64,000 bases of DNA, taken from the NCBI GenBank assembly GCA_049649525.1, contig JBARZE010000068.1, positions 89,919 to 153,918 of the forward strand, written 5' to 3'. Under the pieces are notes generated by a model. It worked only from the letters and a program-made list of their open reading frames with translations. It was not told the origin of the DNA and did not search any database. Origin of the DNA: JAAURB01 sp049649525 (lineage in GTDB: Bacteria; Cyanobacteriota; Cyanobacteriia; Cyanobacteriales; Microcoleaceae). The position numbers and the translations under genes are program-made. Below are positions 26,742-35,089 of this stretch, piece after piece (the first letter of the stretch is position 1; the number at the start of each line of letters is the position of its first letter).

Positions 26742-28510
26742 ATGCATTTGCGATTCTTGTAGTTGATGATGAGCCGATGGTATTAGACAGTTTATCAGAA
26801 GAACTACATCGTGACTTGGGTCACAATTATCAAATAGAAGCTGCAGAAAGCGGTGAAGAAGCCTTAGAAATTATTGAAGATTTGCAGGCAGAAGGGATTA
26901 AAATTGCTGTCGTCATCTCTGACCAAGTGATGCCTGGGATCAAAGGTGATGAACTGCTTTGTCAGATTCATGCTCGATACCCAGACACACTCAAGATTAT
27001 GCTCACCGGTCAAGCAGGAGTGGAGGCGGTGGGAAATGCTGTTAATTCAGCTAACTTGTATCGTTACATCACCAAACCTTGGGACAGTACTGATCTGAGT
27101 CTGACGGTGAAAGAAGCCCTGCAAAAGTATGAGCAAACTCAACAACTTCAACAACAAAATGCTCAACTGCGAGAGAATGAAGACCGCTTGACTCAATTTC
27201 TAGACGCGATACCTATTGGCATCTGTGTTCATGATACCGCTGGACAATTGAATTATGCCAATGACCAAGCTAAGAAGTTATTGCAAATAGAGGATTTACC
27301 CCAAACAAAAATAGACCAAATTTCAACAGATTTCAAATTTTATGAGGCAGATACAGATCAATTGTACCCAACGGAAAAACTGCCGATTGTTCGTTCCCTC
27401 AAAGGGGAAACAGTTCACATTGAAGATATAGAACTTCGCCATTGTGACCAGATAATTCCGATTGAAGTCCTCGCCACACCCATTCAAAATCAAGCGGGTG
27501 TTGTGGTTAAAGCAATTGCTGCATTTCAGGATATTAGCCATCGTAAACAAGCTGAAGCAGAACAAGAACGATTTACCCGAGAACTATTTCATCTCAATGA
27601 AGCATTTTCTCGATTTGTTCCTCAGCAATTTCTCCAATCTTTGGCGCACAAAAATGTCAGTGAAATTCAAATGGGAGATTCTATTGAGAAGAAAATGTCG
27701 GTTTTATTTGCTGATATTCGTGCCTTTACCACTCTTTGCGAACAGATGAGTTCTGAAGATACATTTAAGTTTATTAATGCCTATTTACAGCGCATGGAAC
27801 CCGCAATTATTGAAAATAAGGGGTTTGTTGATAAGTATATTGGGGATGAAATTATGGCATTGTTTGAAGGCAGTGCAGATGATGCCGTGAGTGCGGGGAT
27901 AGAGATGTTAAAGCGCTTAGCAGACTATAATCTCACCCGCCAACGTCCGGATCGCTTACCGATTGAAATTGGGATTGGGATTAATACAGGCGATTTAATG
28001 CTAGGAACTGTGGGCGGGAAGTCTCGAATTGATACGACAGTGATTGGGGATGCGGTTAATTTAGGCTCTCGGTTACAACAATTAACTAAAGTTTATAAGG
28101 TACCGTTGATCATCTCTCATTATACAATGGCTGACATGGCAAACCCGATGAAATATGCACTCCGTTTAATCGATCAAGTACAAGTTAGAGGAAAAGCTAG
28201 AAAAATTGCTATTTTTGAGGTATTTGAGGCGGATTCTCCCGAACAAAAACAAGCCAAATCAGAAACTAAATCCATGTTTGAAGCAGCTTTGCTCTGTTGT
28301 TTTACCGGAGCGATTAAAGAGTCTATTTCTCTGTTGAAACAATGCTTAAAAATTAATCCGAACGACCCAGTGGCTCAAGTCTATTTAGAACGCTGTTATC
28401 ATCGAAAATGCCAAGAGAGTAACGCTTATATAAAACCGAAAACCTCATCTAATCCATCTAATATCGAGAATTTCTTTCTCTTTGGTAGCTCTAACAAATC
28501 ATCAATTTAG
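26738..28510 (+). CDS. Receiver-PAS-class III adenylate cyclase
   Basis: This 590-residue protein has a receiver domain (about 5-125; AILVVDDEPMVLDSL, SDQVMPGIKGDEL, KPW), a coiled linker, PAS (about 150-275), and a class III cyclase (about 320-500). The cyclase has metal-binding Asp326 (FADIRAFTT) and Asp370 (KYIGDEIMALF), purine-selecting Lys366 and Thr434 (TTVIGDAVN), and catalytic Asn/Arg in VNLGSR. The Lys/Thr pair is the bacterial class IIIb adenylate cyclase signature, so cAMP is the predicted product. The C-terminus has a TPR-like helix pair (GAIKESISLLKQCLKINPND). It overlaps the restored frame of the frameshifted receiver by ATGA, suggesting translational coupling. Input would come from a histidine kinase, possibly the one at 20430. 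Confidence 0.94.
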   Translation: MNAFAILVVDDEPMVLDSLSEELHRDLGHNYQIEAAESGEEALEIIEDLQAEGIKIAVVISDQVMPGIKGDELLCQIHARYPDTLKIMLTGQAGVEAVGNAVNSANLYRYITKPWDSTDLSLTVKEALQKYEQTQQLQQQNAQLRENEDRLTQFLDAIPIGICVHDTAGQLNYANDQAKKLLQIEDLPQTKIDQISTDFKFYEADTDQLYPTEKLPIVRSLKGETVHIEDIELRHCDQIIPIEVLATPIQNQAGVVVKAIAAFQDISHRKQAEAEQERFTRELFHLNEAFSRFVPQQFLQSLAHKNVSEIQMGDSIEKKMSVLFADIRAFTTLCEQMSSEDTFKFINAYLQRMEPAIIENKGFVDKYIGDEIMALFEGSADDAVSAGIEMLKRLADYNLTRQRPDRLPIEIGIGINTGDLMLGTVGGKSRIDTTVIGDAVNLGSRLQQLTKVYKVPLIISHYTMADMANPMKYALRLIDQVQVRGKARKIAIFEVFEADSPEQKQAKSETKSMFEAALLCCFTGAIKESISLLKQCLKINPNDPVAQVYLERCYHRKCQESNAYIKPKTSSNPSNIENFFLFGSSNKSSI

Positions 28511-28582
28511 AATTTTATTTCGTCAATCTGATCGATCTGAATTCAACAAGATTAAAAATTTATTGAACATATATTATTTAAA

Positions 28583-29377
28583 CTAAAATATATTATAATT
28601 CCTTAGATCTGTTTGAGAAATTGCATCAGCCGTTACAAGCTGATAATGCTTTTCCTCGACTATTCTAATTCCTGAATCATCTAATATCAGTTCAAATATT
28701 GCAATTGTATCTAAGCTGATAAACTGAGCTGATACGGGACGACAAATTAAGTCAGGGAATTTTTCTCTACAGTATGCAATATCTTGCTTAGTCTGAACAA
28801 TACTAATCTGATCGTTACCCGTTTTAGCTTGAACTGGTACAATAAAATGTGTACCATAATGGTTTAATCCAACGTATACTTCATCAATTTCTATTTGACC
28901 TATTTCACGAACAGTAGTTCTTAAGTGGTTTTGCAAAGAATATGCTGTTATTCCGAGGAAAATATCAATCAGACGATTATATCTAATTTTTGTTAATAGA
29001 GCTTGCTCATCACCAGATGAATACTTCTCAACTATTTCTGGTGTAGAGTTAGGAAGCTTAATTTTAACTAAATTAAGGTTAGGAACAATTCTATTTTCTT
29101 GTTCTAAACTAAATCTATAAATTCCTCGACCTGCGAGTTCAATAATCCATTGTAAACCGGGAGGTTTGGTATCTATTATTTCTTCTGGTAAAGGTCTATG
29201 AAATCGATAACTATAGATAACATCACCTGCATTTTTTGCCGACAAGCCGAGTCTTTTTCCAATCTATATAATCTCTTCGCGATTAAAAGTAAAGTTAGTA
29301 ATTTCCGGTGTATAAGGCCTCCAAAAAATTGCTATAATGATAGAACTATAAATCTAAGATTTATCTGATTTTCTCAT
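28583..29377 (-). pseudogene. Probable type II restriction endonuclease gene interrupted by two TAG codons
   Basis: The frame opens at ATG 29377, five bases after the methylase gene (stop at 29382), giving MRKSDKS. It meets TAG at 29356-29354, continues as IYSSIIIAIFWRPYTPEITN, meets a second TAG at 29266-29264, and then runs open for about 226 residues to 28583. The long part contains IGQIEIDEVYVGLN followed by FIVPVQAKTG, an acidic/Lys arrangement (D/E...QAK) like the PD-(D/E)xK nuclease core. Position behind a C5 methylase supports a restriction role. A TTG at 29245 could restart translation but would lose the first 44 residues. No named enzyme family was recognised; the cut site is unknown. 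Confidence 0.7.
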
Positions 29378-29381
29378 ACAT

Positions 29382-30674
29382 TCATACTTTCATTTTTCTG
29401 CTTCTCGGCTGAATAACATGAGGATCAACATGATAATATTCAGCAGCTTGTGATATATTAAAACTTAATAACTTCTCATCTCCTAACAGTATTTTATCTT
29501 GTATTTTTTCTAAATTAATCTCAAGTAATTTAATCATTTCAGCCGCAACAGCTTTTGCTAAAAATGGCGGTACAGAGTTTCCTACTTCACGAAAACCATG
29601 CCATTTTGTCACATGAAAACGAAACCAATCTGGATAAGAATGCAGCCGCGCCGCTTCGCGAACAGTGATACATCTAGGAGTAAATGGATGTATGGGACGA
29701 GGTGAAGTATGAGCGCCTCTATTGCTCGGTGTTCCGGCTCTTAAAGTATTACATAAACCCTGAGAATCGAGTTTATTAAATCGACTAATCGGTTCTTTTT
29801 TTCCGGGTAAAGTGGCAGCAAATCGTTCAATAGAAGCTGCATTATGTTGAGTTCTCAGACTAGACGTTAATAAATTATTTTGATGAAATCTGGGATAACT
29901 ATAATCATCTTCTAAACTAATTTTACCTTGCATCATTTCACCATAAAAACTAGCAGAATTAAACTTAGTTTTTACCCAATCTTGTTGTATTAATTCCGGA
30001 TAATATTCTGCTTCAGGTAAGTCTTGAATCGCTTCCCAAACGGTAGGGGTTCTGAGTAAATCAGATGAATTCAAAGTATTTTTAGAAAGAGGATCAGGAT
30101 ATTTCGGCAGCGGTAAACCTATTTTACTACCGATTAAAAACAATCGTTCTCGTTTCTGTGGTACACCATAATCTGCTGCATTCAAAACCTGATAAGGAAG
30201 TTGTACCGAGTAACCATAATAAGTAAATTTATCAATCAGTTCTTGAATAAATTGCTGATGCTTTCCCGCTGCCATTCCTTTGACATTTTCTAGTACAAAA
30301 AACTTCGGTTGAAGTTCAGCCACCAGCCGCATAAAATGAAAAACAAGCTGATTACGTGGATCTTCTAATAAGCGCTTTCCCATCAATGAAAAACCTTGAC
30401 ATGGCGGCCCCCCAAATACGACATCAATAGGGCGTTCGTTAATGGTAGAATGGTGACGAATAGTATCTCCTGAAAGCTTAGCGATATCCTCACAAAAAAT
30501 AGTAGAATTAGGGAAATTATATTGATGAATAGCACAATGAATGGGGTCGATTTCTACTGCTGCTAATACATCAAAACCCGCTTGCTCGAAGCCTAGAGTC
30601 ATTCCCCCTGCTCCTGCAAATAAATCAACTGCGATTGGACGAGTATCAGATAATTTTGGGGAGGTTTGAAACAT
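29382..30674 (-). CDS. DNA (cytosine-5)-methyltransferase
   Basis: This 430-residue enzyme has the m5C motif series in order. These are motif I DLFAGAGGMTLGFEQAG, motif IV GGPPCQGFS with catalytic Cys92, motif VI LENVKG, motif VIII QKRERLFLIG, a target-recognition region containing LRAGTPSNRGAHTSPRP, and motif X VGNSVPP. It transfers a methyl group from SAM to cytosine in a specific DNA site that cannot be read from sequence alone. The start is ATG at 30674. The restriction partner directly downstream seems inactivated, so this enzyme may now be a solitary methylase. The C-terminus carries an extra tail of about 50 residues (FNISQAAEYYHVDPHVI), which looks like a short helix-turn-helix. Confidence 0.95.
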   Translation of the reverse strand: MFQTSPKLSDTRPIAVDLFAGAGGMTLGFEQAGFDVLAAVEIDPIHCAIHQYNFPNSTIFCEDIAKLSGDTIRHHSTINERPIDVVFGGPPCQGFSLMGKRLLEDPRNQLVFHFMRLVAELQPKFFVLENVKGMAAGKHQQFIQELIDKFTYYGYSVQLPYQVLNAADYGVPQKRERLFLIGSKIGLPLPKYPDPLSKNTLNSSDLLRTPTVWEAIQDLPEAEYYPELIQQDWVKTKFNSASFYGEMMQGKISLEDDYSYPRFHQNNLLTSSLRTQHNAASIERFAATLPGKKEPISRFNKLDSQGLCNTLRAGTPSNRGAHTSPRPIHPFTPRCITVREAARLHSYPDWFRFHVTKWHGFREVGNSVPPFLAKAVAAEMIKLLEINLEKIQDKILLGDEKLLSFNISQAAEYYHVDPHVIQPRSRKMKV

Positions 30675-30814
30675 TATTACTGCAATTAAAAAATATAGAA
30701 ATAATCACGCCTGTTGATGATAATATCAATATACTTCAGGATACAGCAAAATGACAAAAATACGGCATAATGAGGGCTATAGTTTCGCGGTGATCTTCAA
30801 CGGGTAAACAAACA

Positions 30815-31189
30815 ATGAAACAAGGTTTTGGCATGCTGAGTGCTGTCATTCTGATGACTCAAGGCTTGATGAGTAGTACTACGATGGCTCAAATTCCAGA
30901 TAGCTTTGGGGCGATCGCCACCACCCCAGATGGTAGTATGTGGGGATATGCTTACGATCATCCCACCCGTGCTCAAGCAGAGCGTCAAGCTTTAGAAGAA
31001 TGTGGCGAGTCTGACTGTCAGATCAAGTTGTGGTTTAAGAATGCCTGTGGCGCACTGGCTAAAGATGGCAACGGTAGCCTCGGCTGGGCTTGGGGAGAAA
31101 ACCGCACCCAGGCAGAAGCAGAAGCCATCTCAAGTTGTGGTACCGGAACTTGTCAGATCGAAACGTGGGTGTGTACGACTCGATATTAA
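30815..31189 (+). CDS. DUF4189 secreted small protein
   Basis: This 124-residue protein has a signal peptide (about 1-25, ending MAQ) and a DUF4189 domain: FGAIATTPDGSMWGYAYDHPT, then ARAL-type helices with paired cysteines (ECGESDCQIKLW, NACGALA, SSCGTGTCQIETWVC). The six or so Cys residues suggest disulfides in the periplasm or outside the cell. The function of DUF4189 is not established. Its stop codon overlaps by four bases the stop of the convergent sulfotransferase gene. It is divergent from the methylase gene. Confidence 0.85.
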   Translation: MKQGFGMLSAVILMTQGLMSSTTMAQIPDSFGAIATTPDGSMWGYAYDHPTRAQAERQALEECGESDCQIKLWFKNACGALAKDGNGSLGWAWGENRTQAEAEAISSCGTGTCQIETWVCTTRY

Positions 31190-32079
31190 TGTTGTGATGT
31201 TGCCGAAATGGGTTGTTTCCATTGTTGGGCTTTTTCCTTAAAGTTTTCACAACAAAGGTTCTCAATTTCTAGCCATGACCCTAAAGTCGCTAAATCTCGA
31301 TCAAAAATTTCTCGTAAATATTCAACATTTTCAGGGGTCAATTGAGGTCTATCTTTCATCGTCCACAAGCTTCTTACCCAAGTCCGAAAAGATTTCGGGA
31401 TCAACCATTGTCGCAGTTCTCGTAAACCCGGCGTTTCGACTAAAGCATCTCGCCATTTACTCTTAATTAACCGTTCATTAGATGCATTTTGAGCGCCCAC
31501 TTCTACCTGCCATTCCGGTTGCTGTGGATAGTCTAAAAACTGACAAACTCGTTCTAATTCTTGTTGAGGAGATTTTAACAAATTATCGAAGAAAATGAGT
31601 AAAACTCGATCTTTTCCGAATGCTTCAAAATACGGTTGAAGCTGCATAGTATAACGGCTATAATCAATTAATTCTGAATGCTGGTAAATCGCTTGATTAA
31701 TCTCAACTGAAATCACGCGCTGACTCCATTCATGAATATATTGAGATACTAATCGATCAATCGGATGACGGATGACATAAATAAATTTAGCATCTGGGCA
31801 ATGCTGTTGAATCCGTTCTATTGTTTTAGGATAAGTCGGTAACTTCGTATAATGAGTACTAGATTCTCCTCGTAGTAGGGCTGGCTCAGAACCTTCAAAT
31901 AAAGAACAATACCAATCTATCCCTTTTGCATATTCTTCATCATCACTAAAAAAGTTGGGTTCTTTCAAATCGGTCATGAAAATTCCCGGTTGTTGCATCA
32001 GTTGGGTGTGTAATGTACTCGTGGCACATTTCATCGCCCCAACGATCATAAAGTTTGGATAATTTTGTGGGTTTGCCAT
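31186..32079 (-). CDS. Sulfotransferase (PAPS-dependent)
   Basis: This 297-residue protein has the two PAPS-binding signatures. The 5'-phosphosulfate loop is MIVGAMKCATSTLHTQL at the N-terminus, and the 3'-phosphate site is YVIRHPIDRLVSQYIHEW in mid-protein. EPNFFSDDEEYAKGIDWY is the typical substrate-side motif of polysaccharide sulfotransferases. It would transfer sulfate to a sugar hydroxyl. It is the last gene of the minus-strand polysaccharide cluster and is paralogous to the one at 37509. Start ATG 32079. Confidence 0.92.
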   Translation of the reverse strand: MANPQNYPNFMIVGAMKCATSTLHTQLMQQPGIFMTDLKEPNFFSDDEEYAKGIDWYCSLFEGSEPALLRGESSTHYTKLPTYPKTIERIQQHCPDAKFIYVIRHPIDRLVSQYIHEWSQRVISVEINQAIYQHSELIDYSRYTMQLQPYFEAFGKDRVLLIFFDNLLKSPQQELERVCQFLDYPQQPEWQVEVGAQNASNERLIKSKWRDALVETPGLRELRQWLIPKSFRTWVRSLWTMKDRPQLTPENVEYLREIFDRDLATLGSWLEIENLCCENFKEKAQQWKQPISATSQH

Positions 32080-32193
32080 GATTTAGCCTTAATTTTTACT
32101 CCTGTTAAACAGTAGAATAAACCCCGATTTTATTAGTTGAATTCAAGTTAGAAAACCCAACTATAAATCCAGCTCATCTCAAATCTAATATTA

Positions 32194-33177
32194 TTAACTC
32201 ATACTTTGCTGATTCTTACTCGTATTGGGTAGCACAAACGGCTGCATGGGGTCACGCCAATTCATCCAGATATCTTGTTCTTGAAATTGGCAGGTATGGG
32301 GTTGTTTATGGCCGACTAATTCTCGCATCCAAGCTAAACTGCGGCCCAATAACCACCAGAAATTAGCAAACCATAAGCCAATTTTGCCATAAAATTTAGC
32401 AAAGTAGCGCGATCGCGAAGCATATAAATAAGGTTTAGGTCGTCGGCGAGTTGCAACATCAGCTTTGACAGATCCACTTCCCCCGCGCAGATGAACCACT
32501 CTGGCTTTGGGCCAGTGAAGAATTGTCCAACCCGCTTGTCGAGTCCGGCGACAATAATCCACATCATCAAAATACATGAAATACCCTTCATCCATCAAAC
32601 CAATCTGTTCAATCACTTCTCGCCGAATGAGGACACAAGCAAAACTGGTCCATTGCGGTTCAAAGGCAGTATCAGAAACCTCTATCGGAACATCAAATGG
32701 CTGCAACAGTTGAGTCACAGGCCCGGTAGCGGCAGCATCAATCAGTTCACTTAAGGGAGAATGATATCGAAAACAACTAATTTGAGGGGTTGTATCAGGC
32801 CATTCTAAGCGAGGACTGACGATACCCGCTTCGGGATGAGTATTCAGGGCAGCCAGTAAAGATTCAATGGCTCCCGGTCTAACAATTGTATCGCTATTTA
32901 ATAGTAAATAGGCTTCGGCAACAACTGCTTTAATCCCTAAATTATTGCCAGCAGAAAATCCGCCATTAACAGCAGAGGGTAGAAGTTGAACCCAATCAAG
33001 CCATTGATGTTCAGCGATGGCTTGACTAATGATAGAAACGGACTCATCTCCTGATTGATTATCAACAACAATAACGGTATGTTCTCCTATTTTAACCTCA
33101 GATTGTAAAGAAGCTAAACAATCAACCACAAGTTGAGGAGTCCGATAATTCAAAATGACAATCGCAAGTTTTATCAT
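32194..33177 (-). CDS. GT2 glycosyltransferase (rhamnosyltransferase-like)
   Basis: This 327-residue cytoplasmic glycosyltransferase starts with LAIVILNYRTPQLVVDCLASL. It has the nucleotide-sugar site VVDNQSGDESV, NGGFSAGNNLGIK, and the DXD-like NSDTIV. DEGYFMYFDDVDYCRRTRQAG is the hallmark of WbbL-type rhamnosyltransferases, although the sugar is not provable from this. A membrane-associating aromatic segment lies near the C-terminus. It belongs to the exopolysaccharide cluster and would add one sugar to the lipid-linked repeat unit. Start ATG 33177. Confidence 0.9.
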   Translation of the reverse strand: MIKLAIVILNYRTPQLVVDCLASLQSEVKIGEHTVIVVDNQSGDESVSIISQAIAEHQWLDWVQLLPSAVNGGFSAGNNLGIKAVVAEAYLLLNSDTIVRPGAIESLLAALNTHPEAGIVSPRLEWPDTTPQISCFRYHSPLSELIDAAATGPVTQLLQPFDVPIEVSDTAFEPQWTSFACVLIRREVIEQIGLMDEGYFMYFDDVDYCRRTRQAGWTILHWPKARVVHLRGGSGSVKADVATRRRPKPYLYASRSRYFAKFYGKIGLWFANFWWLLGRSLAWMRELVGHKQPHTCQFQEQDIWMNWRDPMQPFVLPNTSKNQQSMS

Positions 33178-33329
33178 ATTACAATATTCTCTGGAATTGA
33201 GTGATTTTGAGTTAAACTTTTTTCTCGGAAAACCACAGTTTATTAAATTATAAATCCTGTCGTCATATCAAAAAGATATTTAACAAACAAAATCAATAAT
33301 ATTTCACTTTTCAACTGAGCAGTTCACAG

Positions 33330-35048
33330 CTATTTCGCAAAATCCATTAAAGCGTCATATTTAGGAGAATGTTCTTGTGATACAGACTCCAAAGCGCCCC
33401 AACTTCCCCATTTACTAGGCTTATTAATATCGCTAAAATGCATAAATGCAGTTCTAACGCCTTCTGGATCTTGCCAAGAATTGAGCATTGTTTGATAAAG
33501 CTCATAAAATTCTGGTCGCCGATTTAACTCAATAAAGTATTCTGTGAGTTTGTCATTGTCTTTCACTTTCTTCAGGCCAACAACATGATTCCCACCTTCA
33601 TAAGCAACTAATTTTAATTGTTTAGCTTTTGCCACTTCAGAATAATGTTGAAATAGTTCTTGAAAATCCTCGACACTATCATCTGTATCCAGAACGTCAC
33701 CATCTTTGAGGTGAGAAATCCCCCGCTCAAATTCATCAATTTTGGGATCATTAATCCAAGATTCAATTATTTTCTCATATTCGGGTTTACCTAATCTACC
33801 ACTAAAATAAGAAGTGATACCGAGTGCATCAACTCCATGCTGATAACAAGGTGCTTCACTCCATTTATCACATTCTAAAACTTGTTTTGCTGCCCAACGA
33901 TTAGCAGTATGAGTTGAAATGACACATTGAATTCGCTCGCTTGACCCGGAGAAAACATCCTTCCAAATATCACACATTTGGGCAGTTCGTACTCCATAGG
34001 ATTGGAAAGCAGTTTTTTGTCCAGCAATAGCGCCGTTATCTCTTACCCAGTGAAATTGTTTAAAATTAGTATTCCAAACTTCATTAGAATATTCTACATA
34101 AGCAGTTAAATTAGGATCGAGGGTTTCTTTAACCAACTGAGCAAAATTCCGCATGTATTCATCGGTGGCTTTATGAGGCATATTAAACCACGGATCGGCT
34201 TGCAAATTATTAGCGAGTTCTACCATAATTTCAATCGGAACACCACCGTCATGACTGTAGGATGCTTTCTCAACCTTTGGCCTATCTTGCCATTCACTTT
34301 GACCCGAGTGATTAGTTTCCATCCAGTCCATAAAGCGTAATGCTTTGTAGGGTTTAGTTTTTTCTATAAAAGCCGGATTAAAAATCTCACCATTTTGATA
34401 GCGGTTTTCATATTCAGCTTGAACAAAGCGAATATTTCGGATGTAATTTCCTGTATTTTGTGGGTCAGTTTTTGTAATCGTCAGCAAAACACCACTCTTA
34501 ACAGATGAGTCTACATTAATCACATCCCGACCCGGAGTAGAAGCTGATTCATCTTTTTTCGCCGCCTGACGATATTTAATTTCACCTTCTCCATCATATA
34601 AAACAATATATTGACCGGAAGGATAAACACCGGGTATATCCCTAAATAATGAGGTACTGACGCGAGTATATTCTGCAGAGTTTTTAGGAGACGGTAAAGA
34701 CTTCACCCATCCATTTTCATCTAGGTCTAGAAGCTCATCTTCTTTTGTATCCCATTCTCCTTTACAGCCTGGATCTTCTTTAATGCACTGAGTGATCCAT
34801 TGTTTAGAAGATTTAAAATGATTTAAAAAAGGGAGTTGAGTTGACCACGGAGCAATTCCGTTGAGATTTGTTCCCAGTATAAATTCGTTATCAGAATCAG
34901 GACGATTATCTGTTAGGGTAACTGCATCATCCGGTTCAATGCTAGAGCTGGAAAACGAAGCAATTTTTGGAACAATAATGATAGTCAGCACTAATCCAGT
35001 GAGAAACGCGATCAATCTAATTATTTTCGGCTGATTTATTCGAGGCAT
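33330..35048 (-). CDS. Membrane-anchored clan GH-A-like glycoside hydrolase, putative
   Basis: This 572-residue protein has a basic N-terminus and one hydrophobic segment (about 10-30), so it is exported or anchored. The catalytic region carries VEYSNEVWN, whose Asn322-Glu323 pair matches the acid/base signature of clan GH-A barrels. It also has VAYEGGNH, whose Glu484 is a plausible nucleophile. The 161-residue spacing fits an eight-stranded barrel. The N-terminal half (about 45-220) is beta-rich and acidic and may be a carbohydrate-binding module. Its place inside the polysaccharide cluster suggests it trims or releases the polymer. The exact family was not recognised, and the activity is an inference from two motifs. 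Confidence 0.68.
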   Translation of the reverse strand: MPRINQPKIIRLIAFLTGLVLTIIIVPKIASFSSSSIEPDDAVTLTDNRPDSDNEFILGTNLNGIAPWSTQLPFLNHFKSSKQWITQCIKEDPGCKGEWDTKEDELLDLDENGWVKSLPSPKNSAEYTRVSTSLFRDIPGVYPSGQYIVLYDGEGEIKYRQAAKKDESASTPGRDVINVDSSVKSGVLLTITKTDPQNTGNYIRNIRFVQAEYENRYQNGEIFNPAFIEKTKPYKALRFMDWMETNHSGQSEWQDRPKVEKASYSHDGGVPIEIMVELANNLQADPWFNMPHKATDEYMRNFAQLVKETLDPNLTAYVEYSNEVWNTNFKQFHWVRDNGAIAGQKTAFQSYGVRTAQMCDIWKDVFSGSSERIQCVISTHTANRWAAKQVLECDKWSEAPCYQHGVDALGITSYFSGRLGKPEYEKIIESWINDPKIDEFERGISHLKDGDVLDTDDSVEDFQELFQHYSEVAKAKQLKLVAYEGGNHVVGLKKVKDNDKLTEYFIELNRRPEFYELYQTMLNSWQDPEGVRTAFMHFSDINKPSKWGSWGALESVSQEHSPKYDALMDFAK

Positions 35049-35089
35049 AACTTAATTTTTTTATACAAATTCAGGTCATTTATATCCGC

